DNA of 7,966 nt from an uncultured Eubacteriales bacterium (GCA_905201285.1 CAJKNM010000071.1:1-7966); one strand, 5' to 3'; numbered from the stretch's first letter, positions 1-6,002 are shown. Translations and numbers: made by a program. The notes: generated by a model not told the origin, from the letters alone.

Positions 1-244
1 CGCCCGCCGTCTGGTCAAAGGCCGCATGACCGAACTGGTCATACTTGCTCTTCTTTTCGGGGTTGCTCAATACCTCATAGGCTTCGGTCGCTTCCTTGAA
101 CTTAGCCTCTGCACCCTCCTTGTCATCGGGGTTAAGGTCGGGGTGATACTTTTTAGCCAGCTTTCGGTAAGCCTTTTTTATTTCGTCTGCCGAGGCGTTC
201 TTGTCAACGCCCAGAACCTCATAATAATCTCTTTTTTCTGCCAT
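1..244 (-). CDS. dnaJ: Chaperone protein DnaJ (Hsp40), N-terminal part, cut by the window edge
   Basis: Co-chaperone that delivers unfolded clients to DnaK and stimulates its ATPase. Only the first 81 codons are in the window; the rest lies to the left. They make up a complete J domain: it begins MAEKRDYYEVLGV, has the basic helix II KKAYRKLAKKY, the invariant HPD loop at residues 38-40, and helices III/IV with KFKEATEAYEVLSNP and KYDQFGH. The glycine-rich and zinc-finger regions expected next are outside the window. The ATG at 242-244 has a good ribosome binding site, GGAG, 8 nt upstream. It is the last visible gene of the hrcA-grpE-dnaK-dnaJ operon, 85 nt after the dnaK stop. The family and position agree, so the assignment is firm. 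Confidence 0.97.
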   Translation of the reverse strand, partial: MAEKRDYYEVLGVDKNASADEIKKAYRKLAKKYHPDLNPDDKEGAEAKFKEATEAYEVLSNPEKKSKYDQFGHAAFDQTAG

Positions 245-329
245 ATGAAAATCTCCTATACTATGCTCGATGGGGCATATTACGCCCAAATGGGCTGAAG
301 CAATCTGCAACAGCCCGAATCAGGTAATA
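245..329 (-). other. dnaK-dnaJ intergenic leader with three mutually exclusive small hairpins
   Basis: Short inverted repeats share arms here. CAGCCC (311-316) pairs with GGGCTG (292-297); GGGC (292-295) also pairs with GCCC (284-287) across AAAT; and GCCC (284-287) pairs with GGGC (273-276) across 7 nt. Only some can form at once, just upstream of the dnaJ ribosome binding site. There is no T-run, so this is not an intrinsic terminator. It could be an mRNA processing or translation-tuning structure, or chance; stems are only 4-6 bp. Confidence 0.3.
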
Positions 330-2192
330 TTATTTATTGTTGTCGTCAACCTCGGTGTACTCTGCGTCAACCACATTGTCACCGCCGGGACCCTGTTGTG
401 CGCCGCCTGCCTGCTGACCCTGTGCGGCACCCTGCTGTGCCTGCTGGGCTTGCTGTGCCTGTGCATAGAGCTTTTCGGAGATTGAATAGAAGCTCTTCTG
501 AACGGTGTCGGTCTGAGCCTTAACCGCCTCGGTGTCAAGCGGAGAAGCCTTGAGTAACTCCTTCAGCTTATCAACCTCTGTCTGAACCGATGCCTTTTCG
601 TCTGCCGAAATCTTGTCGCCAAGCTCGCCGAGGGTCTTTTCTGTCTGATATACAAGGCTGTCTGCGTTATTGCGGACGTCAACCTCTTCCTTCTTCTTTT
701 TATCCTCTTCGGCATACTTCTCGGCTTCTTTAACAGCCTTATCGATGTCTGCGTCAGAGAGGTTTGTGCTTGAAGTAATGGTTATCTTCTGCTCTGCGCC
801 TGTACCCAAATCCTTAGCCGAAACGTTTACTATGCCGTTTGCGTCTATATCAAAGGTAACCTCAATCTGAGGAACGCCTCTCGGTGCCGGCGGAATGTTG
901 CTGAGTGTGAACCTTCCGAGGGTCTTGTTATAAGCGGCCATCTCGCGCTCGCCCTGAAGGACGTGAACTTCAACGCTGGTCTGGTTATCCGCCGCGGTGG
1001 AGAATACCTGGCTCTTCTTTGTCGGAATGGTTGTGTTTCTGTCAATCAGCTTTGTGAATACGCCGCCCATTGTCTCGATACCGAGTGAAAGCGGAGTAAC
1101 ATCGAGAAGTACCAAATCTTCAACGTCGCCCGAGAGGACACCTGCCTGAATCGATGCGCCGATAGCAACACATTCATCCGGGTTAATGCCCTTATGCGGC
1201 TCTTTTCCGATGAAGTTCTGAACCGCCGACTGAACAGCCGGGATTCTTGATGAACCGCCGACAAGGAGAACCTTGTCTATATCGCTTGCCGAAAGACCTG
1301 CGTCACGCAGAGCGTTTTTGGTCGGCTCCATCGTTGCCTGAACCAAATCGGCTGTGAGCGAATCGAACTGTGCACGTGTAAGTGTGACATCAAGGTGTTT
1401 GGGGCCTGTTGCGTCAGCCGTAATAAACGGAAGGTTAATGTTTGATGACATAACGCCCGAAAGCTCAATCTTCGCTTTCTCAGCTGCTTCCTTAAGTCTC
1501 TGAAGAGCCATCTTATCCTGACGGAGGTCAATGCCGTTTTCCTTCTGGAATTCGTCTGCCAGATAGTTCATAATCTTGTTATCGAAGTCATCGCCGCCGA
1601 GACGGTTGTTACCGCTGGTAGCCAGAACTTCAAATACGCCGTCGCCGATTTCAAGGATAGATACATCGAATGTACCGCCGCCGAGGTCGTATACCATAAT
1701 CTTCTGGTCGTTGTCCTTGTCAAGGCCGTAAGCAAGCGCCGCCGCCGTAGGCTCGTTGATAATTCTTAAGACCTCAAGACCCGCTATCTTACCTGCGTCC
1801 TTTGTCGCCTGACGCTGTGCGTCGGAGAAGTACGCCGGAACGGTGATTACCGCCTGTGTAACAGGCTCGCCGAGATAGCTCTCTGCGTCTGATTTCAGCT
1901 TCTGAAGAATCATTGCCGAAATCTCCTGCGGAGAATAGCTCTTTCCGTCAATGGTAACTCTCTTATCCGTACCCATATCTCTCTTGATAGATGAGATTGT
2001 TCTGTCGGGGTTTGTTATTGCCTGACGTTTAGCGACCTGACCCACAAGTCTCTCGCCCGTCTTTGTAAATGCGACAACCGAAGGAGTTGTTCTTGCACCC
2101 TCGGGGTTAGCTATAACGGTAGGTTCGCCGCCTTCCATAACCGCCACGCATGAATTTGTTGTACCTAAGTCAATACCTATGATTTTTCCCAT
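330..2192 (-). CDS. dnaK: Chaperone protein DnaK (Hsp70)
   Basis: ATP-driven cytosolic Hsp70 that folds and rescues proteins with DnaJ and GrpE. Full length at 620 residues. Nucleotide-binding domain about 1-357: phosphate-1 loop GIDLGTTNSCV (6-16), phosphate-2 loop VYDLGGGTFDVSI (167-179), adenosine motif VLLVGGSSRIPAV (308-320). The hydrophobic linker DLVLLDVTPLSL is at 359-370, followed by the beta-sandwich substrate domain and a helical lid from about 475. Between residues 70 and 90 it lacks the ~24-residue insertion of proteobacterial DnaK, as expected of a Gram-positive-type protein. The tail (577-600) is a Q/A/G-rich low-complexity stretch built of short QQA/QQG repeats, ending in acidic DAEYTEVDDNNK. 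The ATG has AGGA 9 nt upstream. Lies 39 nt after grpE in the CIRCE-controlled operon. Confidence 0.99.
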   Translation of the reverse strand: MGKIIGIDLGTTNSCVAVMEGGEPTVIANPEGARTTPSVVAFTKTGERLVGQVAKRQAITNPDRTISSIKRDMGTDKRVTIDGKSYSPQEISAMILQKLKSDAESYLGEPVTQAVITVPAYFSDAQRQATKDAGKIAGLEVLRIINEPTAAALAYGLDKDNDQKIMVYDLGGGTFDVSILEIGDGVFEVLATSGNNRLGGDDFDNKIMNYLADEFQKENGIDLRQDKMALQRLKEAAEKAKIELSGVMSSNINLPFITADATGPKHLDVTLTRAQFDSLTADLVQATMEPTKNALRDAGLSASDIDKVLLVGGSSRIPAVQSAVQNFIGKEPHKGINPDECVAIGASIQAGVLSGDVEDLVLLDVTPLSLGIETMGGVFTKLIDRNTTIPTKKSQVFSTAADNQTSVEVHVLQGEREMAAYNKTLGRFTLSNIPPAPRGVPQIEVTFDIDANGIVNVSAKDLGTGAEQKITITSSTNLSDADIDKAVKEAEKYAEEDKKKKEEVDVRNNADSLVYQTEKTLGELGDKISADEKASVQTEVDKLKELLKASPLDTEAVKAQTDTVQKSFYSISEKLYAQAQQAQQAQQGAAQGQQAGGAQQGPGGDNVVDAEYTEVDDNNK

Positions 2193-2231
2193 AATATATC
2201 ATCCTTTCTTTAATTCACAAATATATATAAA

Positions 2232-2846
2232 TTAGTTGCTTACTTTGACCATTGAATGGCGAACCACCTTGTCTTTGTAGGTATATCCCTTTTGGAATTC
2301 CTCAATAACGGTGTTTTCCGCCTCGTCGCTGTCGCCGGTCATAACGGCGTTGTGCTTCTCGGGGTCGAATTCCTTGCCGACCGCGTCGATGTGCTCGATT
2401 CCTATGCCTGAGAGAGCGTCCTCAAACTGTTTCTTTACCATTTTGATTCCGTCTAAGACGCTTCCGCTTTCGCCTGCGGCTTCGGCGGCGTCAACGGCAC
2501 GCTCTAAGTTGTCAAGCACCGGAAGAAGCGGTGCAACGGTTTCGCATACCGCCATTTTATAGAAATCTTCCTTCTCCTTTGCGGTGCGCTTCTTATAGTT
2601 GTCAAATTCAGCCGCCTTCCGCATAAGCTTATCCGAAAGCCCCTGAATCTGTTCCTTTGCCTTGTCAAGTTCTGACTTTTCATCGGGTTTATCTTCCGCG
2701 GTGCTTGAATCGGCCTTCTCTGCCTTTTCCGAAGTTGTCGCTTCGGCGTCTGCGGTTGTTTTTTTGTTTATATCCTTTTTTGTATCGCTTTCCTTATCTT
2801 TTTCCTTATTATTTTCGGAAGCGGATTTCTTTTTTTCGTCTGCCAT
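2232..2846 (-). CDS. grpE: Nucleotide exchange factor GrpE
   Basis: Releases ADP from DnaK and so resets the chaperone cycle; acts as a homodimer in the cytosol. 204 residues. Residues 1-60 are a Lys/Asp/Glu/Ser/Thr-rich, probably disordered tail, long but common in Firmicutes. A predicted coiled coil covers about 57-95 (LDKAKEQIQGLSDKLMRKAA...). The C-terminal beta domain carries the GrpE signature at about 156-202: VGKEFDPEKHNAVMTG, then ENTVIEEFQKGYTYKDKVVR and MVKV. In the usual R-P-A/S position it has R-H-S, a minor variation. The ATG has GAGGA about 6 nt upstream. It sits 85 nt after hrcA and 39 nt before dnaK, with no terminator visible on either side. Confidence 0.98.
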   Translation of the reverse strand: MADEKKKSASENNKEKDKESDTKKDINKKTTADAEATTSEKAEKADSSTAEDKPDEKSELDKAKEQIQGLSDKLMRKAAEFDNYKKRTAKEKEDFYKMAVCETVAPLLPVLDNLERAVDAAEAAGESGSVLDGIKMVKKQFEDALSGIGIEHIDAVGKEFDPEKHNAVMTGDSDEAENTVIEEFQKGYTYKDKVVRHSMVKVSN

Positions 2847-2931
2847 ATTTTATCCTCGCCTTTCTGCTCACTTGAGTTTATCGGATACGTTTCTTATCCC
2901 TCAACGGAATATGACGTAACAGAAAAATGAG

Positions 2932-4038
2932 CTATGAATCGTTATCGCTGCCGGTACTTCCGTCACCCAATGCGGGCGGCTTATTCGGCTTGTCGGGTTC
3001 GCTGAAATGCTTGCCGAGCATATCCTCAAGCTGTCTTGCGAAAAAACCGACGCCCGAGACAACCTTTGAATAGTCCATCCTCATAGGCCCGACCACCCCG
3101 ACTATGCCGGTCATATTATCGCCAATCTTATAGCTTGATATTACAACCGAGTTATTTTTAAGCTCAGCAACGGGATTCTCGTCACCGATAAAGACCGAAA
3201 CCTTGTCGGATTTAACATCCGGGAGCTTGGTTATCATTTCGTCAATCGACTTCTTGTTATCAAAGAAGCCGAGGATTTCTTTAATCTTTTCTATGTTATT
3301 ATACTCGGGGAAACGTAAAATATTGGTCGACCCCTCCATATATACCTCGTGTTTGTCAATCTCAGAAATGGCTTCGTGAACCAGCTCAAGCACCGAGGTT
3401 AAAATCTCGGTATTAACCCCGACCGCGTTCTGAATCTCTATTATATGTGAAAGATTTATCTCGGAGGCGGTCAGACAGGTCAGGTTTGCGTTTAAAACGT
3501 CATTGAGCTTTATCAGAATTTCGGGCGAAATGTTTTCGTGCAGGCGCAGAAGCTTGTTCTTAATCACGCCCGAACTGTCGGCCACGATAATCATAACGGT
3601 TCGCTCATCGATACCGACCAGCTTTATGCTCTTGACGATTCCCGTTTCTATAGTCGGAAGCATTCCGAAGGTAGGAAGAAGCGTCAGGTTTGAAAACGCC
3701 GCCGATACGTCCTTGACAATTTGGTCAAGCTCGTGAACCTTGTTCAGCATTGCTTTCTTAAGCTGTTGTATTTCGGCCGCGGTCATCAGATATTTGTCCA
3801 TCAGTGAGTCCACATAAAAGCGGAAGCCGAGACTTGACGGAACACGACCCGCCGATGTGTGCGGCTGGGTCAGATACCCGAGCTCCTCTAAATCGCCCAT
3901 CTCGTTGCGGATTGTTGCCGCACTGAGATTAAGACCGGTGCTTTTGGCTATACTGCGAGAGCCGACAGGTTCGGCATTTTTGATATAGTTCTCGACTATC
4001 GCACGAAGAATTAACTTTTTTCTGTCGTCTAATGCCAA
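2932..4038 (-). CDS. hrcA: Heat-inducible transcription repressor HrcA
   Basis: Dimeric repressor of class I heat-shock genes; binds CIRCE, and in known systems its activity depends on GroE. 368 residues. N-terminal winged helix about 1-72: helix-turn-helix SRSIAKSTGLNLSAATIRNEM (28-47) and wing LGYLTQPHTSAGRVPS (53-68), followed by GFRFYVD, all hallmarks of HrcA. The C-terminal dimerisation region contains FIGDENP (283-289) and VVGPMRMDYSKV (315-326). A 27-residue Pro/Gly/Asp/Ser-rich tail (342-368) makes it slightly longer than the usual ~340-350. The start is TTG (4036-4038), not ATG: AAGGAG stands 10 nt upstream and the conserved ALDDRKKLIL follows at once. First gene of the operon; its own promoter carries CIRCE, so it is autoregulated. 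Confidence 0.98.
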   Translation of the reverse strand: MALDDRKKLILRAIVENYIKNAEPVGSRSIAKSTGLNLSAATIRNEMGDLEELGYLTQPHTSAGRVPSSLGFRFYVDSLMDKYLMTAAEIQQLKKAMLNKVHELDQIVKDVSAAFSNLTLLPTFGMLPTIETGIVKSIKLVGIDERTVMIIVADSSGVIKNKLLRLHENISPEILIKLNDVLNANLTCLTASEINLSHIIEIQNAVGVNTEILTSVLELVHEAISEIDKHEVYMEGSTNILRFPEYNNIEKIKEILGFFDNKKSIDEMITKLPDVKSDKVSVFIGDENPVAELKNNSVVISSYKIGDNMTGIVGVVGPMRMDYSKVVSGVGFFARQLEDMLGKHFSEPDKPNKPPALGDGSTGSDNDS

Positions 4039-4086
4039 TTTTAATCAGCTCCTTCTCGCATATATTATATGTAGAATTTTGTTTTG

Positions 4087-4113
4087 TTAGCACTCACCAA
4101 GAGAGAGTGCTAA
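4087..4113. promoter_or_regulatory. CIRCE operator (HrcA-binding inverted repeat)
   Basis: Perfect match to the CIRCE consensus: TTAGCACTC (4087-4095), a 9-nt spacer, GAGTGCTAA (4105-4113). It lies about 7 nt downstream of the predicted start of the hrcA transcript, so HrcA bound here would block initiation or escape. It is also transcribed into the hrcA leader, where it can form a hairpin. This is the only copy in the window. Confidence 0.98.
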
Positions 4114-4126
4114 AACCTACACTCAT

Positions 4127-4155
4127 AGAATAGCACGCTATAGGGAATTTGTCAA
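4127..4155 (-). promoter_or_regulatory. Sigma-A promoter of the hrcA-grpE-dnaK-dnaJ operon
   Basis: Read on the minus strand: -35 TTGACA (4155-4150, six of six), a 17-nt spacer, -10 TATTCT (4132-4127). Predicted transcription start is near 4120, giving a leader of about 80 nt that contains CIRCE. A vegetative promoter plus CIRCE is the standard class I heat-shock arrangement; no other promoter is evident inside the operon. Confidence 0.92.
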
Positions 4156-4182
4156 GTACTTTTTGAAAATTTTTAGAAAAAT

Positions 4183-4210
4183 TAAAAAAATTCTGCCCTC
4201 GGGGCAGAAT
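4183..4210 (-). terminator. Intrinsic terminator of the DUF1836 gene
   Basis: Read on the minus strand, a perfect 9-bp stem ATTCTGCCC / GGGCAGAAT (arms 4210-4202 and 4198-4190, 3-nt loop) is followed directly by a run of Ts (4190-4184) and further T-rich sequence. It begins immediately after the stop codon, and one more base pair would reach into that codon. It ends about 30 nt before the -35 box of the hrcA promoter, so it separates the two same-strand units. Confidence 0.92.
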
Positions 4211-4777
4211 TCAGTCTTTGTCTTCGCTTGACATATCGGTTATCTTTTCGGTCATTATTTTATAAAAGTTCGCCGAGGCGGAAACCTGCATAATAACATC
4301 GCCGATGTCCTCGCTCGTATTTCCGTCGCCGAGGATAGGTGCGGCGAGGGATTTTATACTCTCTGACACATAATCAAACGCTTTTTTCTGATTCCTTGCA
4401 AACGATGTATAGACCCTTTTGATTTCGTCCTGGGTCAGCCCGACCGGAACGATTTTCTGAATTGTTGACATATCGAGCGTCTGTTTAAGGGTACAGACAA
4501 TCAGAAGGTATGCCAGATGGACTTTGGAATACCTTTTCTTGACCGGTGCGGGAATCGTCTTAAGCTTGACATAGTTATTAATCATAGACGGCGTAACTGA
4601 TTTTTCGGTATTTGAAACCTTGTGATAAAGGTTTAAGTATTTAGAGATGAGCGTGATGACCTGATCCATATATAATTCAATATCGGGAAGCTCATCCCAT
4701 TCGGGGAGAGAATATCCGCGAATCATATCGTCAAGCCTGTTAAACGACTCTATGAGTTTTTCTTTTTCCAGATACAT
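4211..4777 (-). CDS. DUF1836 domain-containing protein, function unknown
   Basis: Soluble protein of 188 residues, no signal peptide or membrane segment. I recognise the DUF1836 family from LPEWDELPDIELYMDQV (24-40) and from SMINNYVKLKTIPAPVKKRYSKVHLAYLL (64-92), which has the look of a MerR-like helix-turn-helix; a DNA-binding role is possible but unproven. The C-terminal half is mostly helical with a charged tail. Start choice: an upstream in-frame ATG (4784-4786) lies only 2 nt after AAAGG, too close, whereas the ATG at 4775-4777 lies 10 nt after it, so I take the second (MYLEKEK). It has its own terminator, and a consensus promoter about 240 bp upstream. It is a monocistronic unit between the heat-shock operon and the TetR gene. 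Family call firm, function unknown. Confidence 0.88.
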   Translation of the reverse strand: MYLEKEKLIESFNRLDDMIRGYSLPEWDELPDIELYMDQVITLISKYLNLYHKVSNTEKSVTPSMINNYVKLKTIPAPVKKRYSKVHLAYLLIVCTLKQTLDMSTIQKIVPVGLTQDEIKRVYTSFARNQKKAFDYVSESIKSLAAPILGDGNTSEDIGDVIMQVSASANFYKIMTEKITDMSSEDKD

Positions 4778-4815
4778 AAAAACCATCGCCTTTGAATTTT
4801 ATAAAGTGTATATAT

Positions 4816-5034
4816 ATAATGTAGATATTATAATGTAAGTGTGTCGATAAACCCGGATAAACGAAAAATTTCATTTTTAATAAAACGCCGTCCCCGGATT
4901 CCGCCCTGCCTGCCACGGCGGCAAAGAAATGAAATTTTTCGCGTTTTTACAATGTTTTTGGCAAGATATTGCTACATTGCCGCAACAGGCCTTTCGACAC
5001 TCTGCATATAATCACATAATGTAGATATTATAAT
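4816..5034. repeat. 19-bp direct repeats flanking a 181-bp palindromic segment (possible MITE-like insertion)
   Basis: ATAATGTAGATATTATAAT occurs at 4816-4834 and 5016-5034, identical and exactly 200 bp apart. The 181 bp between them has no convincing reading frame. They contain a 15-bp perfect inverted repeat (4862-4876 / 4927-4941), a GC-rich core (about 4886-4922) between AT-rich flanks, and near the edges a 7-bp inverted pair GTGTCGA (4841-4847) / TCGACAC (4994-5000). The right-hand copy supplies the -10 box of the DUF1836 promoter; the left-hand copy has the same -10 but no -35. This fits insertion of a small non-autonomous element with target duplication, although 19 bp is long for a target duplication and the ends are not clean terminal repeats. 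Two regulator-binding sites are the alternative. Confidence 0.55.
4862..4941. repeat. 15-bp perfect inverted repeat with a GC-rich internal hairpin
   Basis: CGAAAAATTTCATTT (4862-4876) and its exact reverse complement (4927-4941) enclose 50 nt. Inside, CGCCGT (4886-4891) pairs with ACGGCG (4915-4920). Outside, AAACG (4859-4863) could instead pair with CGTTT (4942-4946). In RNA from the DUF1836 promoter this would be a long two-tier stem in the 5' leader. The large loop and lack of a T-run at the inner hairpin argue against a standard terminator. Confidence 0.75.
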
Positions 5035-5055
5035 TCAAACGGTGATTTTTGTCAA
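5027..5055 (-). promoter_or_regulatory. Consensus sigma-A promoter driving the DUF1836 gene
   Basis: Read on the minus strand: -35 TTGACA (5055-5050), 17-nt spacer, -10 TATAAT (5032-5027); a perfect match in both boxes and spacing. The -10 lies inside the right-hand copy of the 19-bp direct repeat. Predicted start near 5020 gives a leader of about 240 nt before the DUF1836 ATG. No other strong minus-strand promoter is visible nearer to the gene. Confidence 0.85.
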
Positions 5056-5096
5056 GAAGGGCGTGCATAAAGGGAAATTTTGACCGTCAGGAAGGA

Positions 5097-5113
5097 ATTA
5101 ACAAAAAGTTAAT
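5097..5113. promoter_or_regulatory. Small palindrome upstream of the tetR-type promoter, possible operator
   Basis: ATTAAC (5097-5102), five As, GTTAAT (5108-5113): a 6-5-6 perfect inverted repeat that ends 9 nt before the -35 box of the regulator gene. The position suits an activator or repressor site, but AT-rich palindromes of this size can arise by chance. It does not resemble the three palindromes in front of fabH. Confidence 0.3.
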
Positions 5114-5122
5114 AAAATAATA

Positions 5123-5151
5123 TTGACAACAGAGGATAGGTATGGTATAAT
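5123..5151 (+). promoter_or_regulatory. Consensus sigma-A promoter of the TetR-family gene
   Basis: -35 TTGACA (5123-5128), 17-nt spacer, -10 TATAAT (5146-5151), with a TGG directly before the -10 (extended -10). A perfect match, so intrinsically strong. Predicted start near 5158, giving a leader of about 44 nt to the preferred GTG start. It is back to back with the DUF1836 promoter; the two -35 boxes are 67 bp apart. Confidence 0.9.
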
Positions 5152-5201
5152 GCAAATGTTTTTGGATGTTTAAAAAATAAGTGGTAAATAGGGTGCATAT
5201 T

Positions 5202-5786
5202 GTGGGAGAAAAATCGTCCGTTGTTATACGGGATTCTGTTTCGGACAGGATAATTGAATTGACAGAGGACTTGGTTGTAAAGCAAGGCGTAAAAGCAATA
5301 AGCGTGAGTATGCTTATGAAAAAGCTCGGAATGACCAACAGGGTCTTTTATAACCGCTTCCGTAATATAGAAGAGGTGCTCAATATTGTCTATAAAAAGG
5401 TTGTCCTTAAAATGAGAGATAATATAACCGCCGGCACCAATCCCCGGATGAACTATTATGAGTATGTCGAAAAGCTTATCGTGATGTGTATGGAGGATAC
5501 CTATGACCTCAAAAATCAGTTCAGCCAGTATATGTTTGAACACGATTCGCTGTCAAAGGACAACTATGAATGGTGGATTAAAAAAATAAAGGAACTTATA
5601 AATTACGGCATCGAAAACGGCTATCTGAAAGAAAATCTTAACGCCGATGATTTGAGTTATTTTATATGGTGCTTCTGCCGCGGCTGTAATCTTGACGCGG
5701 TGATGCGGAATATCTCAAAGGAGGACGCTGTCCGTTCGCTTAAAGCGGGGTTTGAATGCTTCCTTGAAGGCGCGAAAAAGAAATAA
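5202..5786 (+). CDS. TetR/AcrR-family transcriptional regulator, candidate regulator of the fab genes
   Basis: Dimeric ligand-responsive DNA-binding protein, 194 residues, the usual TetR size. The N-terminal helix-turn-helix is about residues 31-55 (KAISVSMLMKKLGMTNRVFYNRF), with the family's F/YY-N/HF ending; a long helical ligand-binding half follows, aromatic-rich around 109-160 (QYMFEHD, YEWWIKKIKEL, YFIWCFCRGC). No ATG start exists near the N-terminus. In-frame GTG codons are at 5181, 5193 and 5202. I prefer 5202 because AGGG stands 8 nt upstream, whereas 5181 has no ribosome binding site. It has its own perfect promoter. The location directly before fabH-acpP-fabK is that of fabT in streptococci, but FabT is a MarR-family protein, so this is not FabT. 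Ligand (for example acyl-ACP or acyl-CoA) is inference only. Confidence 0.9.
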   Translation: MGEKSSVVIRDSVSDRIIELTEDLVVKQGVKAISVSMLMKKLGMTNRVFYNRFRNIEEVLNIVYKKVVLKMRDNITAGTNPRMNYYEYVEKLIVMCMEDTYDLKNQFSQYMFEHDSLSKDNYEWWIKKIKELINYGIENGYLKENLNADDLSYFIWCFCRGCNLDAVMRNISKEDAVRSLKAGFECFLEGAKKK

Positions 5787-5819
5787 AAGATATAATTAAC
5801 TTTATATCTTATATTTTTT
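5787..5819 (+). terminator. AT-only hairpin with T-run after the TetR-family gene, possible weak terminator
   Basis: AAGATATAA (5787-5795) and TTATATCTT (5802-5810) form a perfect 9-bp stem with a 6-nt loop, starting right after the stop codon and followed by ATATTTTTT (5811-5819). The shape is that of an intrinsic terminator but the stem has only one G-C pair, so read-through into the fab genes is likely. Confidence 0.45.
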
Positions 5820-5823
5820 GAGT

Positions 5824-5848
5824 TATTCAGCACAGTGTGTGCTGAATA
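5824..5848. promoter_or_regulatory. fab palindrome 1 (candidate operator)
   Basis: TTCAGCACA (5826-5834), centre GTG, TGTGCTGAA (5838-5846); perfect and extended by two more pairs to 11-bp arms. First of three copies between the TetR-family gene and fabH. Arms identical in all copies, centres different (GTG, GAC, CCC), which is the pattern of a site bound by a symmetric dimer. The site starts 38 nt after the regulator's stop codon. Confidence 0.8.
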
Positions 5849-5909
5849 GCGGAATGAACAGGTAATAATATTTCGGCTGTTATTTCGGCGGCTGTTTATT
5901 TTTTAAATT

Positions 5910-5932
5910 TTTCAGCACAGACTGTGCTGAAA
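5910..5932. promoter_or_regulatory. fab palindrome 2 (candidate operator)
   Basis: TTCAGCACA (5911-5919), centre GAC, TGTGCTGAA (5923-5931), extended by one T-A pair. Centre-to-centre distance from copy 1 is 85 bp, close to eight helical turns. A T-rich stretch (5898-5910) precedes it. Confidence 0.8.
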
Positions 5933-5977
5933 CGCATAAAGATGCAGCGGCCGACAAAACCGCCTTTTATTTGAGCT

Positions 5978-6002
5978 TTTTCAGCACACCCTGTGCTGAA
6001 AA
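5978..6002. promoter_or_regulatory. fab palindrome 3 (candidate operator)
   Basis: TTCAGCACA (5980-5988), centre CCC, TGTGCTGAA (5992-6000), extended by two T-A pairs. Its centre is 69 bp after that of copy 2, about six and a half turns, so it would lie on the opposite face. It ends about 17 nt before the fabH ribosome binding site, where a bound protein would block passing or starting polymerase. Confidence 0.8.

Noticed and set aside
26..485. Plus-strand reading frames opposite dnaJ and the end of dnaK
   Set aside because: They are hydrophobic shadows of well-identified minus-strand genes, with no ribosome binding site and no family resemblance.
4827..4832. TATAAT on the minus strand in the left copy of the 19-bp repeat as a second DUF1836 promoter
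   Set aside because: No -35-like sequence at 16-18 nt upstream; the perfect promoter is at the other copy.
4862..4941. Long inverted repeat as a bidirectional terminator
   Set aside because: The loop is 50 nt and neither side has the compact GC stem followed directly by a T-run that a terminator needs.
5109..5543. Minus-strand reading frame across the TetR-family promoter and gene
   Set aside because: It overlaps a recognisable helix-turn-helix gene and its promoter, and its translation has low-complexity character with no recognisable domain.
5855..5883. TGAACA-17-TGTTAT as the fabH promoter
   Set aside because: Only four of six matches in each box; kept as a candidate in a finding but too weak to list as a feature.
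5824..6002. The three palindromes as a CRISPR array or as terminators
   Set aside because: Only three copies, unequal spacing, short units and no cas genes exclude CRISPR; no T-run follows any copy on either strand, which excludes intrinsic terminators.
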